Positions 9,008-19,663 of a DNA stretch of 25,633 nucleotides are shown in pieces. The translations under genes were made by a program, and so were the position numbers. Origin of the DNA: Gamarada debralockiae (Eukaryota > Ascomycota > Leotiomycetes > Helotiales > Hyphodiscaceae); assembly GCA_002803225.1 (NCBI GenBank), contig NXFV01002065.1, positions 1 through 25,633 of the forward strand, given 5' to 3'. The notes below the pieces were generated by a model. That model did no database searches, was not told the DNA's origin, and saw only the letters and a program-made list of their open reading frames with translations. How positions within the stretch are numbered: the first letter of the stretch is position 1; the number at the start of each line of letters is the position of its first letter.

Positions 9008-10787
9008 ATGTCTGATAACGGTCCCCCCCCTACGAGCGTTCAGCTCCCACCTCCTCCGCAAACCTCTGCCGGTGCGCCTGGCTACGAAAACGGTCATAAT
9101 GGTCAGGCCAACCCTTCGCACATGCCTCCTCCACCTCTGGCACCCGTCATAATCCCACAGAATACAAATCCGATCCCCACCGCGATCACATCACCAATGG
9201 GAGAGAATGGAGGTGTAATGTCCCCGGATAGTGCAGGTGGCTTTGTGCGCCGTGCAGCCCCTGAGCCGAACAAGCGCGCATTGTATGTTGGAGGTCTTGA
9301 TCCTAGGGTGACAGAGGATGTACTCCGCCAAATCTTTGAAACAACTGGTCATGTCCAGAACGTCAAAATCATTCCTGACAAGAATGTAGGTGCTGTCAGT
9401 ATCAACTTTAGTGTGTCAAATCCTCGAGAATTCCAGCACCCAGCTGCGTCAAGTTCTCTATGAAAAGGGATTTCACAAGTTTTCAGCTTTGCTTCCTTAA
9501 AAATTCACTTTCAAATATTCGCGTAAAAAGATCAGAACGCTAATCGCGGTTTAGTTTCAGTCGAAGGGATTCAACTACGGATTTGTAGAATACGACGATC
9601 CAGGAGCAGCAGAACGAGCCATGCAGACCCTCAACGGAAGACGAGTTCACCAGGCAGTAAGTTCGATGACTTCTAGCTCTTGTACAGGGTTGACAATCTA
9701 CAGGAAATCCGTGTAAACTGGGCTTATCAGTCGAACACGTCAAACAAGGAAGACACATCAAATCACTTTCACATCTTTGTCGGTGATCTTTCCAATGAAG
9801 TCAATGATGAAGTTCTCCTCCAAGCTTTCTCGGCCTTTGGCTCAGTCTCCGAAGCTCGCGTCATGTGGGACATGAAGACTGGTCGCTCCAGAGGATATGG
9901 CTTCGTCGCGTTCCGCGAGCGCCAAGACGCAGAGAAGGCTTTGAGCTCCATGGATGGTGAATGGCTTGGATCTCGCGCCATCCGCTGCAACTGGGCCAAC
10001 CAGAAAGGTCAACCTTCGATCTCCCAACAGCAAGCTATGTCTGCGATGGGCATGACTCCTACCACGCCTTTCGGTCATCACCACTTCCCAACCCACGGCG
10101 TCCAAAGCTACGATATGATTGTCCAGCAGACTCCAGCTTGGCAAACCACATGCTACGTCGGAAACCTCACTCCTTACACAACCCAAAATGACCTCGTACC
10201 TCTCTTCCAGAACTTCGGCTACGTTGTTGAGACGCGCTTCCAGGCAGACCGTGGTTTCGCATTCGTCAAGATGGATACCCACGAGAACGCAGCAATGGCC
10301 ATCTGCCAATTGAGCGGCTACAATGTTAATGGTCGTCCTCTCAAATGCAGTGTAAATTTGTCCAGTCATTCCACTTTGGCCGTTGCTAACTTGATTCTAG
10401 TGGGGTAAAGACAAGGCACCCGCCGCAGCTGGCTTTGATGGATCTCAGCAAGGCTACAGTCCCCAAGGCGGCCCAACTCCTGGTGGATACCCAGGAACCC
10501 CATCCGCTTATTTCCCTCAATATGGTGGTATGCCTCAACAACCTGGACCTCAGTCAGCCGGACCGATGGCTAACCAGCAGTCTCCAGGCCAGTTCCCTGG
10601 TCAGCAAGGCGGATATGGTGGACCACCTGCCCAATCTCCTGGTCAATACCCCAACCAGCAGATGGGATATGGAGGTCCTGCCAGTGCTGGTGGTTATGGA
10701 CGTGGTGCTCAGCAAACCCCCAATGCTCAATGGAGTGCCCCGGCTGCCCAAACGTTTGGAAACGGATTTGGTGGCTACCAGGGGTAA
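9008..10787 (+). CDS. pub1: Three-RRM RNA-binding protein, Pub1/TIA-1 type (502 aa)
   Basis: Exons 9008-9385, 9561-9656, 9704-10351 and 10401-10787; every intron is phase 0 with GTAGGT, GTAAGT and GTAAAT donors. The N-terminus (1-89) is P/Q/G/N-rich. RRM1 is about 90-164 (RALYVGGL as RNP2, FNYGFVEY as RNP1), RRM2 about 180-256 (HIFVGDL, RGYGFVAF) and RRM3 about 306-376 (CYVGNL, DRGFAFVKM). The tail is low-complexity with GGYGG/PGQ/QQ repeats, ending GFGGYQG. This order is that of yeast Pub1 and animal TIA-1/TIAR, which bind U-rich mRNA, alter stability and translation, shuttle between nucleus and cytoplasm and enter stress granules through the Q/G-rich tail. The first intron (175 nt) would add a stop at 9461-9463 if retained. 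The stop TAA overlaps a GGGTAAGC donor-like word, so a further 3' exon cannot be excluded. Confidence 0.9.
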
Positions 10788-11408
10788 GCTAGACACTCAT
10801 TTGACGACTCGTCGGAACCTCCATTGTAATGTCTTTGCTTTGTCGACCTGGCGTGATCTTTGGGGAAATACGGGATATCAATTCAGGGAACTAATTTCTT
10901 TGTTTCTGCATCGACTCTCGTCATGCTTTGGTGGCTCGTCCGCCTCGGCTAGGCCGTTCAGCATGGAATTTGCATAGGATTCTCCATTTTAAGATACTCT
11001 CCTCGATTAGTAGTTCTTTTGTCTCTTGTGTTGGATAGGTGATTTCGCGCTCGACAAAAAGTTGTTTTTCCTACGTTATTCGTCGACTTTTGGATTTGTT
11101 TGGCATTGATTGTGGCCTTCTTTCATTCGCCTCTCGTCCTCATGAGATCACGAATCTACTATAGCGACTACCCAGTTCATATTGCCCTCAAACTTCTCGG
11201 TCATTTGTCGTTATCATACTAGCGATTAGTTACATAAGATGTAGTCTGGAATACTGTAATGACAAGAGATTCGGTGTAAGCTACTACTATAATCTGACAT
11301 GAATGAGTCCTTGAATGAGCAACTAACTTGATCCCAATTTGCCACTCATATGAAGCCCTCATCGCAGCTTCAGTGCTGGGCAAGAAATGGCCTCCTTTTC
11401 TGACAATA

Positions 11409-11416
11409 TCACGTGA
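11409..11416. promoter_or_regulatory. TCACGTGA palindrome (bHLH-type site) upstream of Pif1
   Basis: A perfect 8-bp E-box palindrome of the Cbf1/bHLH-binding kind lies about 145 bp before the first Pif1 ATG. Word match only. Confidence 0.3.
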
Positions 11417-11458
11417 TACAATGTTCCTGCAAATTTTGGACTAGCGTGTTTAACCAGA

Positions 11459-11479
11459 ACGCGACTTCAGGACGCGAAA
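11459..11479. promoter_or_regulatory. Two ACGCG words (MBF-like sites) upstream of Pif1
   Basis: ACGCGAC at 11459-11465 and ACGCGAAA at 11472-11479 are 13 bp apart and 80-100 bp before the first Pif1 ATG. Known fungal MBF (Mbp1/Swi6-type) factors recognise ACGCG cores and drive G1/S expression of replication genes, which would suit a helicase. Inference from sequence words only. Confidence 0.35.
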
Positions 11480-11559
11480 CACTATAAAGATTAGGGAACA
11501 ACCACCAAAATATACGACCGAGGGCGTTGACGACAACCCCAAACATCCCACTCAATTGT

Positions 11560-14459
11560 ATGCCGGCTGGCTTAGTACGCTTTCCAGCCTTCTCCCTAGC
11601 AACTCGAGGACTGCTTGCGAGTTGCTGGAAAGTGAGAATACCTCCTTATCTATCGACGACCTTCGATGCACAGAATTCGATCTTCCATTATTCCTCGATT
11701 GCGGATGCGATGTTAGGACGGGCGGCCCAGGCTTACGAGCCTCCAGCCGGTAAAAACGATCTTGCGAAACAACTTTTCCCCTCCAGCAGCCCTGCACAAA
11801 ACGGAAACATTGAGGCGCAATTCAAGAAAGCTCGTCAATCTTCACAGTCCATTGGCGGCTTCACGAGCGTCACAGAAACCTCGAATCCTCTCCGCGTAAA
11901 GTCGCCGAATATCAAGCATGGTCTGAAGAGAAAGTTGGACAGCTTCGCCTCGGCATCAACGTCAAGGCTCGGCGTATTCAGCATGGCCAATTCCTTCCAA
12001 GATACTCCGGATACGATCGATCTTACAATGGATGACCAAGTCGGCTCGAGGCCCAATGCCAAATCCAACTACCCTGTACATTTTGACGAGAACGACTTCG
12101 ACGACGATGCAGATCTCGATCTAGACATTGATTATCCAATTCCTTCGGCTATGTCAATGGCAGCCCCACCTAAGCCTTCTTCGCAACGATCAGGAGCTAC
12201 ATCCCAATCCCCATACAATTTACCACAGCAGCCGCGTCCTCTACAGCGAACCGATGTTCCTCAACCACCTTCGAGCAGTGCGCAAACATGGTCCTCATCT
12301 TCTCCTTCACATATGGCTCCTCCCCCGGCTTCATTGGCAAGACGGCAACGGGAAGAACAAGCTGCTCGAGAATCAGTCCTAGATGAAGAGACCGATGTTG
12401 CTCCCCGTCCCGCGAAACGAAGAACACTGCCTTGGGTTCAGAAGAAGGCTGAAGAAGATAAGATTGCAGCCAGGAATGAAGAGAGAGCTGAGCTTCTAGC
12501 TAGTCGAGCTACCTCTGGCTCTTCGCCACCTCCAACCTGTTTTCGATGCAAGAAACAAGGACACTTTATCAACGAATGCCCGAACAGAGGCAAGGGGAGA
12601 GGAACGGAATGGGATTACACGCCAATACCCAAGGACAAGAGTATGCCGTGGAATACAACAGCTAGTGCAGTTAAAGAGCAGCAGAGACTTTTCAAGGACA
12701 AGCACAAAGCAGCGAAGAAGATTGATGAAGCTGCTCTCGAGGCACTGGTAGATCACCATAATCGTAAGAAGGTCGCCATGGCACCAATTGCCCTCAGCGA
12801 AGAGCAGCAACGGGTCCTTGATCTGGTGGTCAAACAACAGAAGAGCGTCTTCTTCACTGGATCCGCTGGAACTGGAAAGTCTGTTTTGATGAGGGCTATC
12901 ATCGCTGAACTACGCAAAAAGTACATTAAAGAGCCTGATCGGATTGCTGTGACCGCTTCAACTGGCTTGGCTGCGTGCAACATTGGCGGTGTGACGTTAC
13001 ATAGTTATGGTGGCATTGGACTTGGCAAGGAAGACGTTCCTGCTCTTGTGAAGAAGATCAAGAGGAACCAGAAAGCCAAGAATCGCTGGCTTCGAACAAA
13101 AATCTTGATTATTGACGAGATATCTATGGTCGATGGAGATCTTTTCGATAAATTGGAAGGTATTGCGAGAGCAATGCGTAGCAATGGTCGACCCTTCGGT
13201 GGAATCCAACTTGTTATCACTGGTGACTTCTTTCAATTACCCCCAGTGCCAGATTACGACAATAAAGCTCGAGGGGCCAAATTTGCTTTCGATGCTACAA
13301 CTTGGCCAACAGCTATTCACCACACAATTGGCTTGACAGAAGTATTCCGTCAGAAGGATCCAGGTGAGTTGTCTCGATTCCTTAGCAGCTCGCAACTAAT
13401 AGAGAATAGTATTCGCGAACATGTTGAACGAAATGCGCTTGGGCAAGATCACCGACGAGACAATTAGGGCCTTCCGCAAACTCAGTCGACCAATCAAGTA
13501 CGAGGATTCTTTGGATGCCACTGAACTGTACGTATATTCTGTTGATCCATACTACTTGATAATGATTGTGATGCAGCTTTCCCACAAGAAACGAGGTCGA
13601 CAACTCCAATGCGTTCCGGATGCGAGATTTGCATGGCAAGAGCTACAAGTACGAGGCAATAGACAGCGGCACCATCACAGATATCAACATGCGCGACAAG
13701 TTACTCTCAAATATGATGGCTCCTAAGTCACTTGAGTTAAAGAAAGGAGCGCAAGTCATGCTGATTAAAAACATGGACGAAGGGCTAGTAAATGGGTCCC
13801 TTGGAAAAGTTATCGCTTTCATGACCGAGACGAACTTCGAGATTTATCACAGAAACCCAGATATTCTTGACGAAGGTGTACCTTTGGAGGAGCTCGACGA
13901 AGAGGATCGGAAAGCGCGGTCCTCAATTTTGAAAAGCAAGAATCCCAGTCCAAATTCTGGCAGAGAGTTCCCTCTCGTTCGGTTCTCTGTTGCCGATGGA
14001 ACCAGCAGAGACCTACTTGTTCAGCCGGAAGAGTGGAAGGTTGAGCTTCCGAATGGAGAAGTTCAAGCACAACGGTCGCAACTCCCTCTTATCCTCGCGT
14101 GGGCACTGTCAATTCATAAAGCACAGGGTCAGACTCTTGAGCGCGTCAAGGTTGACTTGAAGAAGATCTTCGAAAAGGGGCAGGCTTATGTGGCACTCAG
14201 CCGAGCGACAAGCCAAGCTGGACTGGAAGTGCAGAACTTCGACAAAGCCAAGGTTATGGCACATCCTCGAGTCGCGGAATTCTACAACAGTCTGTATAGT
14301 GTCAATAAGGCACTGGAGCATCCAAAGGTAGCGAAAGCAAAACCCACGGCCACGAAGAAGGCACAGGTATGTGAGGAAGAATTCTTGATGGCGGAGATGG
14401 AGCAGTCACGTGGGTACGACTTTGATGAGGAAGAAGCTGCCATGGCTGCATACGGCTGA
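11560..14459 (+). CDS. pif1: Pif1-family 5'-3' DNA helicase with CCHC zinc knuckle (934 aa)
   Basis: Exons 11560-13363, 13410-13527 and 13577-14459; introns 46 nt (GTGAGT, AACTAAT branch) and 49 nt (GTACGT). Joining restores [11 protein letters not shown] and ATELFPTRNEV. Residues 1-50 from the first ATG are basic/hydrophobic with almost no acids ([17 protein letters not shown]), like a mitochondrial presequence. A second ATG at 11710 (residue 51) would give an 884-aa form. A disordered, acidic region follows. A CCHC knuckle [14 protein letters not shown] is at about 327-340. The helicase core has Walker A GSAGTGKS at 434-441, TASTGLAA, Walker [10 protein letters not shown] around 519, GDFFQLPPV at 555 and C-terminal [11 protein letters not shown] and YVALSRAT. 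Pif1 unwinds G-quadruplex and R-loop DNA, limits telomerase and maintains mtDNA. The C-terminus is acidic. Frame is intact and family assignment is firm; start choice is open. Confidence 0.93.
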
Positions 14460-15035
14460 GAGTGGAGTTTGGGGAATGTCGATTTTGCTCCTTGCTGTTA
14501 TTTAAGCGGAGTTTACTAGAGCATAGGCTTGGGGTTTTGGGGGGCTTGATTGCTTTCCTGAGTGAGGTAGACATATTGTTGGCGCGGGCCTTGATAACTG
14601 GGAGATGGAGAACGGGAGCTTAGGAGTTGCTCCTGAACGGTACTTTATATATTATCCTCAATCACGACTAGCTTGTAGTGAGTGAAATGATCAAGACACT
14701 TCAACATACTTCATTGGCTTTGCATTTTGACGACTAGCAGCTCGTGGGGGTCAACGTACCGATAAGCCGGCAGACAGGGATGTAAGAGCTACGGCAGCCT
14801 TCAACAACCCCAGAAAAATAACCCGCTCTTTGGTCCCACGAGCGTGCGACTTTCTTACAATTGGCAACCACTTCCGCAATCAACATCTCCTCTCACATCT
14901 GACTTTACTTCTCAATCCCAGACCAAGGCGACATCGAATTTACTTACTCCCTCTCCCTTCGAACACCTCATCTTACTCCTTGTATGACAGAATCCCCTTT
15001 GCGTTCAACACGTTGGGAAAGACACGGCCTTCAAC
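14460..15035. other. Intergenic between Pif1 and Edc3, with Edc3 leader
   Basis: No gene seen. The 3' half is C/T-rich (14870-15000), as expected of a fungal leader. An out-of-frame ATG at 14984 opens a frame overlapping the Edc3 start (see separate entry). Confidence 0.55.
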
Positions 15036-15124
15036 ATGTCGAACCAATTCATTGGGCTCACCATGCTGGTGACGCTCAGTTCTCCACCAGGTGCGCAATT
15101 GCGGGGTGTAGTCAACAGCATTGA
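14984..15124 (+). other. Possible overlapping upstream ORF at Edc3 start (46 codons)
   Basis: ATG at 14984 opens a frame that passes through the Edc3 ATG (15036) in a different phase and ends at TGA 15122-15124. Its context has T at -3 (weak), while the Edc3 ATG has A at -3 (good), so leaky scanning is expected if the transcript starts upstream of 14984. Confidence 0.35.
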
Positions 15125-17303
15125 GCCCGGCAAAAGTTTGACTCTGCGGAATGGTAAGAGCTCACCTCTCCTTCTACCAGCGTCGACCTAATCTAATCTG
15201 TCACCCCCGCAGTCGTGTGCCCAGCAAATGGGAAATATGTCCCAGAGTTCACAATCAACGCAGCGGAGATCGTGGAATTGGTCGAAGCTGTGAATGAAAA
15301 TGCTGCCCCTCCATCCGTCGCCAAAGTTCATCCTGCCGAGGGACCTGCACCCCCACCGCAAAAGCCGAAGTCTTTCGAAGATCCTGCAATTCTGAGTATG
15401 GGGAAGAGACCTACGCCTGTTTCGGGATCTTCTTTACGGGCGCCTGCACAATGGAATGCTACTTTGATGGAGCGGAAGGATTCTTCGCGGACGGCGACTG
15501 GGATTGAGGATCGAGCGCTCAGGGATATCACACCTGCTGCGACATTGGTTGAGCCATTCAATTCGGTATCGATGGAACGGATAGATTCATCTCGAACTGC
15601 TACGGGTCTGAAGGAGAGCACGTCTGCGATGTCGGAGGATCAGGTTCAGAAAATCCATGTTGTTGATGTCGATACCGATGGTATTGCAGAAGGCCTGATT
15701 TTGGATGATCAAGTACAAGTATCGCCTGCGCAACCAGTCGTCAAGCAAAAGAGAACCCGCAGGCGAAAAGGGCGCAAAGCAGAGGAATCACTTGAACCTG
15801 ATGTTGTGCCTTCGAAGGAGACTCAACGATCGAAAGGCTGGCGACAAACTCCTCTGCTCGAACCCAATCCTTCGTTTCAACCTTACACAACATTGAAGAA
15901 GAGCAATAAGCGTAATGGTCGAGTTGATGAAAATGGTTGGGCTACGGAAGATGCTACGGATGTGCAAGATATGGGCGATTTCGACTTTGCGGGCAGCCTG
16001 GCCAAGTTCGACAAAAAGACCGTGTTCACACAAATACAAGCAGAGGATGGAATCGCAGATGAGGATCGATTGGTTTCGCACAATCGGTTACCTAAAACGA
16101 AGCCTGGTACCGCAGGTGGAAAGAATTTACATTACACAGAGAATGTTCTGGATATACCCAATGGGACTGTCAAGGTCAAACCGGACGTCTGGAAGAGCGA
16201 AGCGGGTGACAGCGACTTGGAAGAGATAGCAGCCCAAAGGGATTCAGGAAGTGGACGCCATTCTCGCAGAGCCGAGAGCAGAGTCCCTACTACTAGAAGA
16301 ACGCCCTCTCGAAAAGGAAGCTCGGTAAACAACTTCCAACCAACACGAACTCTCTCCGTAAGTCATTCGTCGATCTTACTTCACTCTATTTACAATAGCT
16401 GACTTGATATAGACTCCTGCTGTGGCATCAAATCCCTCGTTCTACCTCGTACCTTCAGATCGACGCTGCGAACCCATATCAGCTCTTCAAATGCTTAACC
16501 TCGAAAACATAGCCGACAACGAGCTTGGTCTTTCAGAGGATATGATGTCCGAGAACGCAGGGCGAGGTGTAGCTGAAGTTGCTCTCTCAGCTCTGAATGC
16601 AGGTGGCCGAGGCTTGACACAAGGCAAAACCAACATCATCCCAACAGTTGTTGTCTTCGCCGGAAACAACAAGAGCGGCCTCCGTGCAGTGGCGGCTGCT
16701 CGCCATATCCGGAATCACGGCATGAACGTCGTCGTTTGTGTGTTAGGTCTTGAGCGCGAAGCAGAGCTTCTGGTTGGTTTGCGACGCCAATTGAAGACTT
16801 TCCGAGGCTTCGGTGGGAAGCTGGTCACGAAAGCGGAACTCGTGGAATATGTCAAGACCCTCAACGCGCCTATTGAGCTTATCATCGATGGTCTTCTTGG
16901 CCTGACAATATCTTTTGAAGAGTTGCGGACTGGCGATCAGGCTACGGCTTACGAGCTCATCGAATGGGCTAACCGCTCAAAAGCTTCCGTACTTGCAATC
17001 GACATCCCTACCGGCATCGATCCGACGACCGGGAAGGTCAGCATCATCGATGGGAGACAGCTATATATCCACGCGAAATATGTCGTGGCCATGGGAGCAC
17101 CGAAGAAGGGTCTACTGGAAGCTATGGCCCTGGGCGAAGGCGTCGCAGATGAAGATGGCGGTGCTAGTGGTAACGAATGGCAGCTCTTCGTTGCTGATAT
17201 CGGACTTGGCGCTGCGGTTTGGAAGAAAGCCGGGACGAGAGTTAGGAGAGGGGTTGAGTTTGAGGGCAGTTGGGTGGTTGGTATGCGATTTCAAGGGGAG
17301 TGA
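15036..17303 (+). CDS. edc3: Enhancer of mRNA decapping 3, Edc3 (717 aa)
   Basis: Exons 15036-15153, 15213-16357 and 16413-17303; introns of 59 nt (GTAAGA) and 55 nt (GTAAGT, GCTGAC branch). The open frame of exon 2 seems to start with GTG at 15215, but the true start is the ATG of exon 1 (MSNQFIGLTMLV). Residues 1-70 form a divergent LSm domain (LRGVVNSIEPGKSLTL, CPANGKYVPEFTI). A long disordered linker follows. The FDF motif is at about 293-335 (DFDFAGSLAKFDKKTVF), and a YjeF_N domain at about 436-700 has EDMMSENAGRGVAE, VVVFAGNNKSG, IIDGLLG and AIDIPTGIDPTTG. This is the canonical LSm-FDF-YjeF_N order of Edc3, the P-body scaffold that binds Dcp2 via LSm, the helicase Dhh1 via FDF, and dimerises via YjeF_N. 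The linker carries a duplicated 12-residue motif. Intact. Confidence 0.93.
15467..15607 (+). repeat. Duplicated 12-residue motif in the Edc3 linker
   Basis: MERKDSSRTATG (15467-15502) recurs as MERIDSSRTATG (15572-15607). Ten nucleotides differ, yet only one residue changes, so the copies are kept at protein level. Both lie in the disordered stretch between LSm and FDF. Confidence 0.75.
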
Positions 17304-18075
17304 GTGGGATTGAGGGATTCTGGCAGCGGCGTTACACCAAAAATTACGAAGGAACGGTCTTGAATTGGCTAGCATTTGCACGGCGTTTTGAACGGCCGCT
17401 GGCCTGAGCGATGCATGGCTGGTAGTTCATGGTACTTGGGGGGCTTATTTAAGACTTTGGTATTTCTATTGCCAATGCTGTTATGAATAGGCTCAATTGA
17501 AGAAACATTTTACTTGACATGGTGTATAGCAATCGCTTCACCCAATTGAGTGATTCAAGTGGCGTCTTCGTGTGCCCGTCAGAGTTTATCTCGGCGGGAG
17601 ATCGACAGGCGGGGTTAAAAACGAGCCTCGAACCTTGCAGATCGCCAAGAATGACCCCACTTTCCGCTACTCCATTACCGACGGTACTCCTACTTCAACA
17701 TAACAAGAGTAGGAGACAAGAGATGCAAACACTATTGAGTCAATTGCATTTCAGGCATCCGAAGAAGCTGCACGTTCAACCGAGACAAACAAGCGGCACC
17801 GTGGCCTTTCATGCAGTTCAAAATCTCTTCGCGGTGTGACTCATGATCTCATGATCTCTCGTCTCTTCAGAGTCTTGATGCTTTAAAATTGAGCATTTTC
17901 CTTCCGTGTCTTTTTGGTTTTTGTTCTGCTTCCAGCCCCCAATTTCAGGCATTGAGATTCTCTAAGCATACTCCTTCCCAATTCGTTGATTTCGTTCGAG
18001 AGAGACTTAGATTGTTCGGCGCCTACTTCACCCTTAACAGCCCAGAAAGCAATCACTCAATTGAAGTCAACAATC
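17304..18075. other. Intergenic between Edc3 and the kinase gene
   Basis: No supportable gene. It should hold the Edc3 terminator region and the promoter/leader of the kinase, which is pyrimidine-rich around 17860-18000. Confidence 0.5.
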
Positions 18076-19521
18076 ATGGCTACAACAGGGGATATCTCAG
18101 TCAAAGTCCACGAGTCTCTCAAAGACGGCCCGTATGCGTGTACATCACTAGTCAAACTCTCTGGTGGTACAGCCAATTTCGTGTATCGAGGTACATTGGC
18201 GGTGCCGCTTGAAGATGGGACTAAGACGATTGCCATTAAGCATACGGAGGGATACGTTGCTTCGAATCCGGGGTTTAAACTGACCACTACACGTTCGGTA
18301 CATCCCCAGTCATCTAATCCGGAGACTCAATCTTCCACGTGTTTTGAGAGATCATGTTTGAAGAGGGCCGTTCAATACGTAGGCTATATAGAGCTAACGA
18401 GCCGCAACCATAGGACTACGAACAGGTTATATTGACGGCGCTGGATCAGCTTCCTCCGAGTACGAACGCAGATATAACAATCACAACCCCGCACATGTAT
18501 CTCTTCTCCCAAGAGTCCAATACACAAGTCTACTCCGACTTGCCTGCTTCGACTGAGTTGAAAACTTACATCCTGACCCACGCCGTCACGCAAACCGAGT
18601 ATGTACTTGTATATTTCGAACCTTTCTCACATGTATCTTTACTGACAATGAACCGCTCACATATGATGAGTGATTCGTTGGTGGACCCATTCGTCTCTTC
18701 CCAGAACTCATTTCCACTCCTTGTTTGGTGAAGTCATACTGACCTCGAACTTTTCCAGTTGCGTCCGTCTCGGCCACGCGCTAGGGCAATGGACAAAAAG
18801 CTTCCATACTTGGGCCACCGCCCCGGAACAGACAAAATTGAGGCAGAAAATGGAGGGAAATGTAGCAATGCGCGATCTAAAGTATGCTATCAATTATACA
18901 ACCTTGGTGGCGACGGTGGAGAACTTTCCTTCCATTTTGGGATCTTCGAAGGAAATTTTCGAGGCTGTTGCGCAGCGGACAAAGGAGGAGTTGGATGAAG
19001 AAAGAGGTGCTTTGATTCATGGGGATTTCTGGAGTGGGAAGTATGATCACCTTCCGACATTTGAGCATTAAAAATAGAGATGGATGATATAGGAGGAAGG
19101 CTGACAAAAAAAAAAAAAAAACAGTGTCCTCCTCCCCAATGCTCCTTTCCCACGGACTTCCGAGCCTCTGAAACTCTTCATAATAGACTGGGAGCTCTCC
19201 CAACTTTCCTCCACTGCCTTCGACCTGGGCCAAATGTTCGCCGAACTCTTCGAGCTGAAGCACTTCAAGGACATCGATGCTGGAGTGTGGTTGATTGAAA
19301 GTTTCATGGAGGGGTATGGAAAGATTGATCAGGACTTGGCGTTCAAGACGGCGATTCACGCTGGTGTGCATTTGGTGTGTTGGGGCTCGAGGGTCCAGGG
19401 TTGGGGAACGGATGAGCAGGTCGAGGCTGTGGTTGCGGTAGGTAGGGGTTGGGTTGTTAAGGGATGGGAGAAAGATGAGAAGTTCTTTCAGGCAACAGCG
19501 CTGAAGTGTCTATTCAATTGA
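18076..19521 (+). CDS. APH/choline-kinase-fold phosphotransferase (361 aa)
   Basis: Exons 18076-18297, 18414-18598, 18759-19040 and 19125-19521; introns 116, 160 and 84 nt. Phases close exactly, and the third join splits an AAT codon that restores the Brenner motif HGDFWSGN (223-230) followed by VLLPN. The N-lobe has LVKLSGGTANFVYR (nucleotide-binding loop) and TIAIKHTE with the likely ATP-binding Lys. Catalytic Asp is D225 and the metal-binding Asp is D251 in LFIIDWE. The C-lobe is helical, with FDLGQMFAELFEL. These features define the aminoglycoside-phosphotransferase/choline-kinase fold (APH, PF01636), cytosolic enzymes that phosphorylate small molecules; substrate cannot be read from the sequence. 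No signal peptide. It converges with the dehydrogenase gene, stops 142 bp apart. Intron 3 ends in A16 before CAG. Confidence 0.85.
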
Positions 19522-19663
19522 AGGGGTAGAAAGTGACATTGGCTGCTTTGCCTGTTGCTGTAAGTAGCTAAGTTTTGAAGATCAAAACAAGGCTCATCAG
19601 GAATGAAAGTACTGCGCGCTAAATCGCTCAATTTCGCTGAGAAACTGAAATCGGCATTCGATA

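Larger units (their letters stand above)
10788..11559. other. Intergenic: 3' flank of Pub1-like gene and Pif1 promoter
   Basis: No gene seen. An ORF at 10435-10977 is an alternative frame of the Pub1-like tail. Candidate regulatory words near the Pif1 end are listed separately. Confidence 0.55.

Noticed and set aside
8433..9152. 239-codon plus-strand ORF overlapping the Pub1-like start
   Set aside because: It begins at TTG, not ATG, and its S/L/F/R-rich text simply reflects a CT-rich leader; the RRM frame explains 9008 onwards.
11527..11559. Pif1 start at 11527
   Set aside because: That codon is TTG; the first ATG in frame is 11560.
15215..16402. Edc3 starting at the GTG at 15215
   Set aside because: A clean splice from exon 1 (ATG 15036) adds the LSm N-terminus in phase; GTG start would delete half the domain.
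18298..18413. Kinase exon continuing through 18298-18379 with a 35-nt intron
   Set aside because: The frame is open, but a 35-nt intron is too short and the inserted text is unlike the family; a 116-nt intron joins TTTRS directly to DYEQV in phase.
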